DNA of 15,415 nt from Methanobacteriaceae archaeon (GTDB taxonomy: Archaea > Methanobacteriota > Methanobacteria > Methanobacteriales > Methanobacteriaceae): NCBI GenBank assembly GCA_030681145.1, contig JAUXXK010000015.1, forward strand, positions 1-15,415, read 5' to 3'. Made by a program: the position numbers and the translations under genes. Positions 1 through 7,601 of the stretch are shown piece by piece (the first letter of the stretch is position 1; every line of letters starts with the position of its first letter). The notes beneath the pieces were generated by a model. The model saw only the letters and a list, made by a program, of their open reading frames with translations, did not search any database and had not been told where the DNA came from.

Positions 1-373
1 TTTCTAAAAGATGACATAGGGCTCTTTCTGCATCATCTGAAAGGGTATGTTCCATATCACATGCTTGATCGTGCACTTTATCTTTCCGTATTTGCAAAAT
101 ATCGTGAAGAAATTTTTCTAGTAACCTGTGTTTTCTGGTTACACTTTTAGCTTTTTTTAAACCATTTTTAGTTAATATTGCTCCTTTATAAGGAGAATAA
201 GTAACATAACCTAATTTATCCAGCTTTTTAAGCATGGGAGTAACGCTTCCAGGCGCTATCTTTAAATTTTCTGATATTTGGGAGGTATTGACTAAATGGT
301 CTCCTTTTCCTAGTTTATAAAGAACTTCCAGATATTCTTCTATATTTTCACTCAGGTTTTCACTGCCGCTCAT
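1..373 (-). CDS. DtxR/IdeR-family metal-dependent transcriptional repressor (3' end cut by window edge)
   Basis: Iron-type DtxR family repressor: binds DNA when loaded with divalent metal and shuts off metal-uptake genes. 124 residues are visible; the rest lies left of the window. Residues about 10-75 form the winged helix-turn-helix (YLEVLYKL at 13-20, SVTPMLKKL at 43-51, then a PYKGAILT wing). The metal ligands of Corynebacterium DtxR all appear with a +3 offset: His82, Glu86 and His101 for the ancillary site, Cys105, Glu108 and His109 for the primary site (CDMEH). The Cys in the primary site points to the Fe-type rather than the Mn-type (MntR) subgroup. Start: ATG 371-373, preceded by a GAGGTG SD with 7 nt between GGTG and ATG. 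Its promoter carries a candidate operator, suggesting autoregulation. Family assignment is very secure; the metal is inferred. Confidence 0.93.
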   Translation of the reverse strand, partial: MSGSENLSENIEEYLEVLYKLGKGDHLVNTSQISENLKIAPGSVTPMLKKLDKLGYVTYSPYKGAILTKNGLKKAKSVTRKHRLLEKFLHDILQIRKDKVHDQACDMEHTLSDDAERALCHLLE

Positions 374-412
374 TTAGGCCCACCTCATAATTAATAATAT
401 CTGAATGAATTC

Positions 413-421
413 TTTATATAT
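413..421 (-). promoter_or_regulatory. TATA box of the DtxR-type repressor gene
   Basis: On the minus strand ATATATAAA, directly preceded by ACCAAAAG, which resembles a BRE. A start point about 25 nt downstream would fall near 390, leaving a leader of about 17 nt that contains the GAGGTG SD. Inferred from archaeal promoter spacing only. Confidence 0.55.
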
Positions 422-422
422 C

Positions 423-439
423 TTTTGGTACGCCTAAAA
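423..439. promoter_or_regulatory. Candidate DtxR-type operator over the BRE
   Basis: TTTTGGTACGCCTAAAA is an imperfect dyad with TTTT/AAAA outer arms and GG/CC inner arms. It resembles the TTAGG-N-CCTAA style of site used by iron-dependent DtxR/IdeR repressors. It sits just upstream of and partly over the BRE, where a bound repressor would block TBP/TFB. A half-site-like TTTAGGCCCACC also occurs at 373-384 over the start codon. Confidence 0.4.
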
Positions 440-573
440 TAATTATAATTCATTATGAATTTTTATTATTATCATTTATAATCTAAACTTCTAAAAAGAG
501 AATAATTTTGAATAAAAAAATAATAATATTTATTATCCATTTTATGATTTTAAATATTAATTAAAATGGTTAG

Positions 574-757
574 GTGGCTGATATTACTTCTGGATATCTG
601 GGGGTTTTTTTAAAAATATTGTTGAAGTATTTTTATATCCAGAAAAATTATTTCAGGAAATAAAAGAGAATAAATATACAGAAAGGCAATTTGTATGATT
701 TTTTATTCAGCTTTTCTGGGATTAATTACTGGATTAATTGCTTTTAATGATAATTAA
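574..757 (+). pseudogene. Probable decayed Yip1-domain-like membrane protein fragment
   Basis: Three short plus-strand frames join into one protein-like sequence. A GTG at 574 gives VADITSGY. Then a different frame after the G5T7 run at 600-611 gives FFKNIVEVFLYPEKLF followed by QEIKENKYTERQFV, ending at TGA 696. Then a third frame from 695 gives MIFYSAFLGLITGLIAFND, a hydrophobic segment ending at TAA 757. A 'VEVFLYPEKLFQEIKE' stretch followed by a short link and a membrane helix is the layout I know from the N-terminus of Yip1-domain proteins. The rest of the family's helices are absent. The two frame changes, one at a homopolymer, suggest decay, although a sequencing error is possible for the first. 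The family call is from memory and weak. Confidence 0.33.
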
Positions 758-813
758 TTAAAATAATCATTTTTTAAATAATTTGAAAAAAGAATTTTTA
801 AAATAAAAAGAAT

Positions 814-846
814 CCTGTTTCATAGTTGTTTTACTAATGAAACAGG
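814..846 (-). terminator. Perfect 10-bp hairpin followed by T-rich tract, downstream of the acetate carrier gene
   Basis: CCTGTTTCAT (814-823) and ATGAAACAGG (837-846) are perfect inverted copies around a 13-nt loop. On the minus strand the structure is followed by a T-rich tract (about 784-812), which fits a transcript end for the acs-satP unit. It could also end a plus-strand transcript of the decayed gene at 574-757. Confidence 0.5.
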
Positions 847-850
847 TACT

Positions 851-870
851 TTTGACATGGAGGCGTCAAA
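851..870. repeat. Inverted repeat TTTGAC/GTCAAA
   Basis: TTTGAC at 851-856 and GTCAAA at 865-870 around 8 nt. It lies between the satP stop and the larger hairpin at 814-846. It may be part of a folded 3' untranslated region or a small operator; nothing in the sequence decides. Confidence 0.3.
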
Positions 871-888
871 TTGATTTTTTATTAATTA

Positions 889-903
889 AAACCATAATGG
901 TTT
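889..903. repeat. Short inverted repeat just after the satP stop
   Basis: AAACCAT (889-895) and ATGGTTT (897-903) are inverted copies separated by a single base, 6 bp past the stop codon of the acetate carrier gene. In RNA the loop would open to at least ACC-ATAA-TGG. It is the first of three inverted repeats in this 3' region. Confidence 0.3.
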
Positions 904-909
904 AATATT

Positions 910-1515
910 TTAGGTGGGAAGCACATCCCTTTCATATGTTTCATTTATAACCTCAGCCAGCCCCACATACATTGCGGATGCACCAGTAAATATACCTTCA
1001 TAACCTGCAATAGTGATTATTAACTGGGATCCTGTGAGTTCTCCTGCAGTTAAGAGGAAGAATAATATGGCCAATGATATAAATACCACCTGTAAACCAC
1101 GTTTCAATTTCAGTGTGGCTATAAACATAACCAATGTAAATACTCCCCACATGAAAAGATATGCTGCTAGTGATGTTGGGTCCGCAGCCTTCAATGGGGA
1201 TGTTCCACTGGTGTTAAAGATATTTATCTGTGGTAAAATAAGTAGTATTACCAGGGACCACCAGAAAAGACCATATGATCCAAAAGCTACCGTTGCAAAT
1301 GTATTCCCTTTTTTATATTCCATAACACATGCAAGAAGTTGTGCAATTCCTCCATATGCAAATCCCATAGCTAGTATCATACTATTGAAGGGAAAAAATC
1401 CAGCATTATGTATATTTAATAGTACTGTTGTAATTCCAAATCCTAAAAGTCCTAAAGGTGCAGGATTAGCAGTCATATCTTTTATGGATATTTTATTTTC
1501 TTTTTTTTCAGTCAT
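910..1515 (-). CDS. satP: SatP/YaaH (GPR1/FUN34) family acetate carrier
   Basis: A 201-aa inner-membrane protein of the AceTr family, which moves acetate (and succinate in E. coli SatP) with protons. The family signature NPAPLGL is at 17-23, followed by FGITTVLLN and by FATVAFGSYGLFWWS at 73-87, both typical of the family. Six hydrophobic helices lie at roughly 22-38, 44-64, 74-94, 114-134, 140-157 and 163-188, and the length is normal. Start: ATG 1513-1515 with GAGG 6 nt upstream. It sits 86 nt downstream of acs on the same strand, so it probably supplies acetate to acetyl-CoA synthetase. A 9-bp hairpin in the gap may separate or tune the two transcripts. Family very secure; substrate inferred from family and neighbour. 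Confidence 0.92.
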   Translation of the reverse strand: MTEKKENKISIKDMTANPAPLGLLGFGITTVLLNIHNAGFFPFNSMILAMGFAYGGIAQLLACVMEYKKGNTFATVAFGSYGLFWWSLVILLILPQINIFNTSGTSPLKAADPTSLAAYLFMWGVFTLVMFIATLKLKRGLQVVFISLAILFFLLTAGELTGSQLIITIAGYEGIFTGASAMYVGLAEVINETYERDVLPT

Positions 1516-1553
1516 ATCATTCCTCGCTTACGATTTTTTAATATAAAAATTGA

Positions 1554-1576
1554 AACATGAACATTTAGTTCATGTT
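1554..1576 (-). terminator. 9-bp hairpin between acs and satP
   Basis: AACATGAAC (1554-1562) and GTTCATGTT (1568-1576) pair perfectly around the loop ATTTA. On the minus strand it lies 25 nt past the acs stop and is followed by a T-rich stretch (about 1533-1552). It may be a partial terminator or processing site that sets the acs to satP ratio, or it may stabilise the acs mRNA end. Confidence 0.45.
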
Positions 1577-1601
1577 AATATTATGTATCTATTTTCTGGA
1601 A

Positions 1602-3503
1602 TCACTCCTCCAGTGTTGATGTATCCCCTAAATCTTCACCTGCTTCCTGGGCACGAAGTATACGGCGCATAATTTTACCGCTACGAGTTTTAGGCAGAGA
1701 ATCAACTTGTACTATCTCACCTACAACTGCCACTGGCCCTAATTCGTAGCGCACGTGTTTTTGTAAGTTTTCGATTAGAGCTGTGTTTAGCTTATAACCC
1801 TCCTTAAGAATTAGAAAAGCTTTTATAACTTGTCCTTTAATGGGATCTGATTTTCCAATAACTGCAGTTTCTACTACGGATGGGTGGGATACAAATGCTG
1901 ATTCAACTTCAGAAGTTCCTACTCTGTGACCTGCAATCTTAAGAACATCATCAGAACGCCCTTGAATCCAAATATACCCATCTTTATCTTTTCGTGCCAT
2001 ATCTCCTGCTTTGTATACTCCTCCTGGCATTTTCCAGTAAACCTCTAAAAATCTCTTTTCATCATTATAAAGAGTTCGGAACATGGCAGGCCATGGTTTT
2101 TTAATTACAAGATATCCTCCTTTTCCCAGTGGAACTGAATTTCCGTTTTCATCGACTACATCTACGTCAATTCCAGGTAAAGGTAAAGTTGCTGTACCTG
2201 GTTTCAATGGTGAAATCGGTAGTGGTGATATCATGTGCATTCCGGTTTCTGTCTGCCACCATGTATCCATTATTGGTGTTTTTCCTTTTCCAATATTCTT
2301 GTAGTACCACATCCAGGCTTCTGGATTGATGGGCTCTCCAACACTACCCAAAATTTTAAGAGAAGACAAATTGTATAAATTTGGATATTTACTTCCGTAT
2401 CTCATTAAATGTCTTATGGCAGTCGGAGCAGTGTATAATTTGGTTACACCATATTTTTCCACAATTTTCCACCAGGCACCCGGATCAGGGTAATCTGGTG
2501 CTCCTTCATATACTAAAGTAGTGGTACCTAAAAGAAGTGGACCATAAATAACATAGCTGTGTCCAGTAATCCATCCTATGTCTGCTGTACACCAGTATAA
2601 ATCATCATTGTGAATGTCAAAAACATTCTTTAAGGTTGTGGCAACCCCCACCATATATCCTGCTGTAGTGTGAAGCACCCCTTTAGGTTTACCTGTACTT
2701 CCGGAGGTGTAAAGGATGAATAATGGATCTTCAGCATCCATATGTTCAACAGAACATTCATCAGATTCTCCTTCTATTAAACTTTCGTAGTTTATTTCCT
2801 TTCCACTCAGTTCAGACACTTTTATTGGGCTTTTTGTATGTTCCACTACTACGACGGTTTCAATAGTGGGACATTTTAGCAAGGATTCGTCAACGATTTT
2901 TTTAAGATCGATAATTTTCCCTCTTCGGTAGGTTCCGTCTGCTGTAATTAAAACTTTGGCATTAGAAGCGTTCATTCTTTCTACAAATGCTCCTACACTG
3001 AGTCCTGAATAGACTACGTTATGAACAGCTCCAATTTTATTACAGGCTAGCATGGAAACCAGTAATTCAGGACACATGGGAAGATACATTGATACAGTAT
3101 CTCCTTTTTTTATGCCTAAATTTTTAAGAGCATTGGCCATTTTATTTATTTCACGGTAAAGCTCGTAATAGGTGAGTTTTTTTTCTTCTCCCCTTTCGTT
3201 GGCATATAAAATCGCAACCTGATTTCTTTTATTGGTCGATATCCAACGGTCAACAGCATTGTAAGCCAAATTTATTTTTCCGTTGGTAAACCATTTGTAG
3301 AATGGTTTTTTACTTTCATCAACTACTTTATCCCATTCCTGGAACCATTCAAATTGTTCTGCCTTTTCTGCCCAGTATTTATCTATATTTTTGCCTTTTT
3401 CTATTTCTGCCTCCCAGTTTTTTACATGTGCTTCCTCTACAATTTTGTAGTTTGCTTTAAAAACCCTTTTTTCATCCAAGAGAACTGATGTGTCCTTGGT
3501 CAT
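1602..3503 (-). CDS. acs: Acetyl-CoA synthetase, AMP-forming
   Basis: Activates acetate with ATP and CoA to acetyl-CoA, AMP and PPi in the cytoplasm. In Methanobacteriales this serves acetate assimilation, not methanogenesis. At 633 aa it is slightly shorter than the usual 650. Motifs: adenylate-forming P-loop YTSGSTGKPKG at 265-275, WWQTETG at 415-421, hinge region GRSDDVLKIAGHRV at 515-528, and PKTRSGKIMRR at 604-614 with the catalytic, acetylatable Lys610 (Salmonella Lys609). The acetate pocket is conserved: Thr313, Val388 and Trp416 align with Salmonella Thr311, Val386 and Trp414, while Ile312 replaces Val310. The Trp supports acetate over longer acids. Start: ATG 3501-3503, AGGTGGTG upstream with 7 nt from the first GGTG. 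It leads the acs-satP unit and has its own promoter with three upstream direct repeats. No protein acetyltransferase or deacetylase gene is adjacent. Confidence 0.97.
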   Translation of the reverse strand: MTKDTSVLLDEKRVFKANYKIVEEAHVKNWEAEIEKGKNIDKYWAEKAEQFEWFQEWDKVVDESKKPFYKWFTNGKINLAYNAVDRWISTNKRNQVAILYANERGEEKKLTYYELYREINKMANALKNLGIKKGDTVSMYLPMCPELLVSMLACNKIGAVHNVVYSGLSVGAFVERMNASNAKVLITADGTYRRGKIIDLKKIVDESLLKCPTIETVVVVEHTKSPIKVSELSGKEINYESLIEGESDECSVEHMDAEDPLFILYTSGSTGKPKGVLHTTAGYMVGVATTLKNVFDIHNDDLYWCTADIGWITGHSYVIYGPLLLGTTTLVYEGAPDYPDPGAWWKIVEKYGVTKLYTAPTAIRHLMRYGSKYPNLYNLSSLKILGSVGEPINPEAWMWYYKNIGKGKTPIMDTWWQTETGMHMISPLPISPLKPGTATLPLPGIDVDVVDENGNSVPLGKGGYLVIKKPWPAMFRTLYNDEKRFLEVYWKMPGGVYKAGDMARKDKDGYIWIQGRSDDVLKIAGHRVGTSEVESAFVSHPSVVETAVIGKSDPIKGQVIKAFLILKEGYKLNTALIENLQKHVRYELGPVAVVGEIVQVDSLPKTRSGKIMRRILRAQEAGEDLGDTSTLEE

Positions 3504-3558
3504 ATTGCACCACCTTTTTTTTCACTTATTTCTTACTAATATTATATATTAATTTCAC

Positions 3559-3572
3559 ATATATATTTTGGT
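3559..3572 (-). promoter_or_regulatory. BRE/TATA promoter of acs
   Basis: On the minus strand ACCAAAA (BRE-like, 3566-3572) runs straight into a TATATAT box (3559-3566). Start point expected near 3536, giving a leader of about 30 nt with the SD at 3508-3515. The same ACCAAAA precedes the TATA box of the DtxR-type gene. Confidence 0.6.
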
Positions 3573-3574
3573 AT

Positions 3575-3604
3575 TATTAATCATTATTAATCATAATTAA
3601 TCAT
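3575..3604. repeat. Three head-to-tail 10-bp repeats upstream of the acs promoter
   Basis: TATTAATCAT at 3575-3584 and 3585-3594 and AATTAATCAT at 3595-3604 (minus strand ATGATTAATW three times). They end 2 bp upstream of the acs BRE. A 10-bp period puts each copy on the same face of the helix, which fits cooperative binding of an activator or repressor. Confidence 0.6.
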
Positions 3605-3809
3605 GATAGATTGTGTAATATATTTTTTAACTTATAATATAATTTAATGTAAATAATGAATTATAAAAAAGCAATAAATGGACTCGTTATAAATTAATAA
3701 TTATGAGCTTTAATTTGTAAAACTGATAAATTGGGCTAAGAATTTTAAAATAAGAAGTTATTGATATTCAAATAAGAGTATTAATTTAATTATGGTGTAT
3801 AAATTTTAA
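3605..3809. other. AT-rich spacer without recognised feature
   Basis: Between the acs repeats and the thermosome terminator the sequence is very AT-rich with stops in all frames. I see no RNA gene, no long inverted repeat and no protein-like frame. Confidence 0.5.
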
Positions 3810-3829
3810 TTAATCAAAAAAAGAAAAAA
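3810..3829 (-). terminator. T-rich transcription terminator of the thermosome gene
   Basis: On the minus strand, about 45 nt after the stop, a TTTTTTCTTTTTTTGATTAA tract. Oligo-T runs are the usual archaeal terminator. The 13-mer TTTTTTTGATTAA recurs after the next gene upstream (5618-5630). Confidence 0.6.
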
Positions 3830-3873
3830 GTGAACAGAAAAGCAATTAAGCTAATACTGCTCTTAAGATAGAT

Positions 3874-5523
<1,650 letters not shown>

Positions 5524-5559
5524 CTCATTATACGTGTATTTATCGATGGGTTAGAGGTT

Positions 5560-5567
5560 CTATAAAT
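5560..5567 (-). promoter_or_regulatory. TATA box of the thermosome gene
   Basis: Minus-strand ATTTATAG preceded by GAAACT. A start point about 25 nt downstream, near 5538, leaves a leader of about 23 nt to the proposed start at 5514 and includes the SD. Confidence 0.5.
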
Positions 5568-5617
5568 AGTTTCTTATTATTCTTTTAAAGAATACAAAAA
5601 AGTCACTAAGCTAATTA

Positions 5618-5630
5618 TTAATCAAAAAAA
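5618..5630 (-). terminator. T-rich terminator of the 137-aa protein gene
   Basis: Minus-strand TTTTTTTGATTAA, about 27 nt after the stop and preceded by further T runs. It is identical in 13 bases to the motif after the thermosome gene. Confidence 0.5.
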
Positions 5631-5656
5631 TAAATAATTAAAAAATACTATTTTTT

Positions 5657-6070
5657 TTATTTTTTAGGAAAGACGCGTGGTAAGAATGTTTGACAAAAAT
5701 CTGGTGTATTTTTTTGCATCTCACTTTCCAATTTTTCAATTATTTCATCTTCCAATTCAGGACTTTTTGAGGCAGCTATAGAAAAAAAATCATCTTTAAT
5801 GGTGGCTTGTAATTTTTCGCCCCCCATTGAAAGTTCAAAATTAACATCATTCCCTTTTTTCATGCTTTCTAAAATATCTGCCAGTATCTCATCTGAAAGT
5901 TTAAGTAATTTTCTACCTTCGGGAAGATAGGTGGAATCAGGTGTTTCTATTTTTTTTATTCTAAAAGGAGCACAGCCTTCTTCACGTATGGTTTTTCGAT
6001 TAGTCCAGAACAGAAGAACAACAAGTTTCTGTTGAGTATCCAAATCATTTCTAATTTCCATCGACTTCAA
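5657..6070 (-). CDS. Hypothetical soluble protein, 137 aa
   Basis: I do not recognise this protein. It is small, soluble and mixed-charge, with no signal peptide or membrane helix. It has two cysteines (Cys33, Cys126) that are far apart and make no metal motif. The N-terminal part has a hydrophobic strand KLVVLLFW at 15-22; residues 57-72 and 104-119 look helical, the latter very acidic. Start: TTG 6068-6070, chosen because AAGGAGGGAT (6076-6085) lies 5 nt before it, whereas the next in-frame ATG (6059-6061) is 14 nt away. It sits between the thermosome and fprA genes on the same strand, separated from both by T-rich ends, so it is probably its own transcript. The strong SD and clean frame support a real gene. 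Confidence 0.75.
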   Translation of the reverse strand: MKSMEIRNDLDTQQKLVVLLFWTNRKTIREEGCAPFRIKKIETPDSTYLPEGRKLLKLSDEILADILESMKKGNDVNFELSMGGEKLQATIKDDFFSIAASKSPELEDEIIEKLESEMQKNTPDFCQTFLPRVFPKK

Positions 6071-6184
6071 TTCTTATCCCTCCTTATAAATTAACCTAAA
6101 TTTTTTTATAAGAAAAATAAAAACTTTAAAAATATTTTTTAATAATAACTTTAAATCATTTTCATATATTAAATTAAATAAGAA

Positions 6185-6210
6185 AGATTTAAAAAAATGA
6201 AAATAAATCT
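6185..6210 (-). terminator. Inverted repeat and T-rich terminator after fprA
   Basis: AGATTTA (6185-6191) and TAAATCT (6204-6210) flank a 12-nt loop that is T-rich on the minus strand. It begins 14 nt after the fprA stop codon. Confidence 0.5.
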
Positions 6211-6224
6211 AATTAATTACTTAT

Positions 6225-7448
6225 TTACATCTCTTTAATCTTTTTGGCTAAGGATTTGCCCATTTCATAGCATTTGTCAAGATTTTCTTCAGTGGGTATG
6301 TAGTCAATTTCAAGTGTTTCAACAACTTCAAATCCACACTGTTCCAGATCCTGAGATAATTTTTTTGTGGCACCTCCACCCCAACCTTTGGAACCAAATA
6401 CTCCAGCTAATCTTTTAATTCCAGTTCTGTTGAAAGATAAACCATTAAGGTAATATATCATATCTCCTAAACTTGGATATGGTCCGTTATATATTGTAGG
6501 GCTTCCTAGAAGAAGGGCTTTACTGTCCAAAAGATCTTTAACTATTTCACTTCTTTCATCCTGTGCTAAAAAGTATATTAAAACTTCCACATTTTCACTC
6601 ATGGCGCCTTCAGCTAAAGAATGTGCCATTTTTTGGGTTGAGTTATGCATAGTATCATAAACAATGGTAATTTTGTCTTTGCACTTTCCAGTGGCCCATC
6701 CAGTATAGGCATTAATCATTTTACCCGGATCAGTTAATATTACGCCGTGTGAAGGTGCAATTTGTTTAATTTGTTCCAGAACTCCTAGTTCGGTGACCTC
6801 AGCAAATTTTCTCATTACTAGGGGGGACAATGGTGTTACCAAATTGGCATAGAATTTTTGTGATGCTTCCATGAGTACGTTTTCTGGAATTTCATGATCA
6901 TATCGTTGAGAGGTACATAAATGCTGTCCAAAGGCGTCATTGGAAAATAATATTCCTTCTTCTGCCAATAAGGTAAACATACTGTCCGGCCAGTGTATCA
7001 TTGGTGCTTCAACGAAGGCCAAGGTTTTTCCACCTAAATCAAGGCTATCACCTGTTTTTACTATATTCATTTCCACTTTTTCTAATTGAGGATAATGATT
7101 TTTAAGACCATTTACAGCTTTGTCAGTGCAGTATATCTCTGCTTCAGGGAATTTTTTTATTACTTCTACCAGAGTTCCACTATGATCTTTTTCCACGTGG
7201 TTTTGAATAATAACATCAATTTGAGGCTTTCTTCCTTCTTTTTCAAAAACGTCGTTGATTCTTCCCCAAAGTTGTCCAGAAGTTCCAGGATAACTGTTAT
7301 CAATCAAAGCAACCTTATCTTCTCCCAATATCATGTAACAATTATAAGTAGTTCCTTCTAGAGTATATCCATGGTAATTTCTTATATCCCAATCTATTAC
7401 TCCTACCCAGTATACACCTTCAGCCATTTTCAATGCATTTGCTTTCAT
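6225..7448 (-). CDS. fprA: F420H2 oxidase (di-iron flavoprotein A)
   Basis: Reduces O2 to water with reduced coenzyme F420; an oxygen-defence enzyme of the cytoplasm in methanogens. 407 aa, the family length. The N-terminal metallo-beta-lactamase-like domain (about 1-250) holds the di-iron ligands: HVEKDH at 84-89 (His84, Glu86, Asp88, with His89 beside them), His152 in MIHWPDS, Asp171 in SNDAFGQH and His234 in PSHGV. The C-terminal flavodoxin domain (about 257-407) binds FMN, with VYDTMHNSTQKMA as the phosphate loop and GSPTIYNG later. Start: ATG 7446-7448, chosen because AGGTG (7454-7458) lies 5 nt upstream. The frame is open to a TTG at 7461-7463, but that TTG precedes the SD. No rubredoxin domain or adjacent rubredoxin gene is seen, as expected for the F420-dependent type. 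It is divergent from the hydrolase gene across a 153-bp promoter region. Confidence 0.96.
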   Translation of the reverse strand: MKANALKMAEGVYWVGVIDWDIRNYHGYTLEGTTYNCYMILGEDKVALIDNSYPGTSGQLWGRINDVFEKEGRKPQIDVIIQNHVEKDHSGTLVEVIKKFPEAEIYCTDKAVNGLKNHYPQLEKVEMNIVKTGDSLDLGGKTLAFVEAPMIHWPDSMFTLLAEEGILFSNDAFGQHLCTSQRYDHEIPENVLMEASQKFYANLVTPLSPLVMRKFAEVTELGVLEQIKQIAPSHGVILTDPGKMINAYTGWATGKCKDKITIVYDTMHNSTQKMAHSLAEGAMSENVEVLIYFLAQDERSEIVKDLLDSKALLLGSPTIYNGPYPSLGDMIYYLNGLSFNRTGIKRLAGVFGSKGWGGGATKKLSQDLEQCGFEVVETLEIDYIPTEENLDKCYEMGKSLAKKIKEM

Positions 7449-7544
7449 GATTACACCTAACAAGAATTTATTTTTTTATAAACAATCATCTAATTTCCAA
7501 TATTATTTATTATTATATCAAACTATTATAATTTATTAAATCTA

Positions 7545-7557
7545 TTTTTATATAAAA
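7545..7557 (+). promoter_or_regulatory. TATA box of the alpha/beta hydrolase gene
   Basis: TTTTTATATAAAA centred near 7552. A start point near 7578 gives a leader of about 24 nt containing the GAGGGAT SD at 7589-7595. Confidence 0.45.
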
Positions 7558-7560
7558 ATG

Positions 7561-7589
7561 TAATAAAATATAATAAATATAATAAAATG
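7561..7589. repeat. Three near-10-bp AT repeats before the hydrolase start
   Basis: TAATAAAATA (7561-7570), TAATAAATA (7571-7579) and TAATAAAATG (7580-7589) follow each other directly. They fall in the predicted start-point and leader region. This could be simple AT-rich drift or a binding site. Confidence 0.35.
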
Positions 7590-7601
7590 AGGGATAGTAT
7601 A

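Noticed and set aside
374..909. A tRNA or other stable RNA based on the hairpins in this spacer
   Set aside because: The arms do not combine into a cloverleaf and there is no TTCRA loop or GC-rich stem typical of stable RNAs in AT-rich methanogens.
1013..1546. A 177-codon open frame on the plus strand opposite satP
   Set aside because: It is antisense to a clearly recognisable six-helix carrier. Its translation has no family features and no SD site.
3575..3604. The acs upstream repeats as a CRISPR or mobile-element trace
   Set aside because: The units are 10 bp with no spacers, and no cas gene, transposase or flanking target duplication is nearby.
7449..7463. Longer fprA start at TTG 7461-7463
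   Set aside because: The AGGTG SD lies between this TTG and ATG 7446-7448, so it can only serve the ATG. Homologues start near MKANA.
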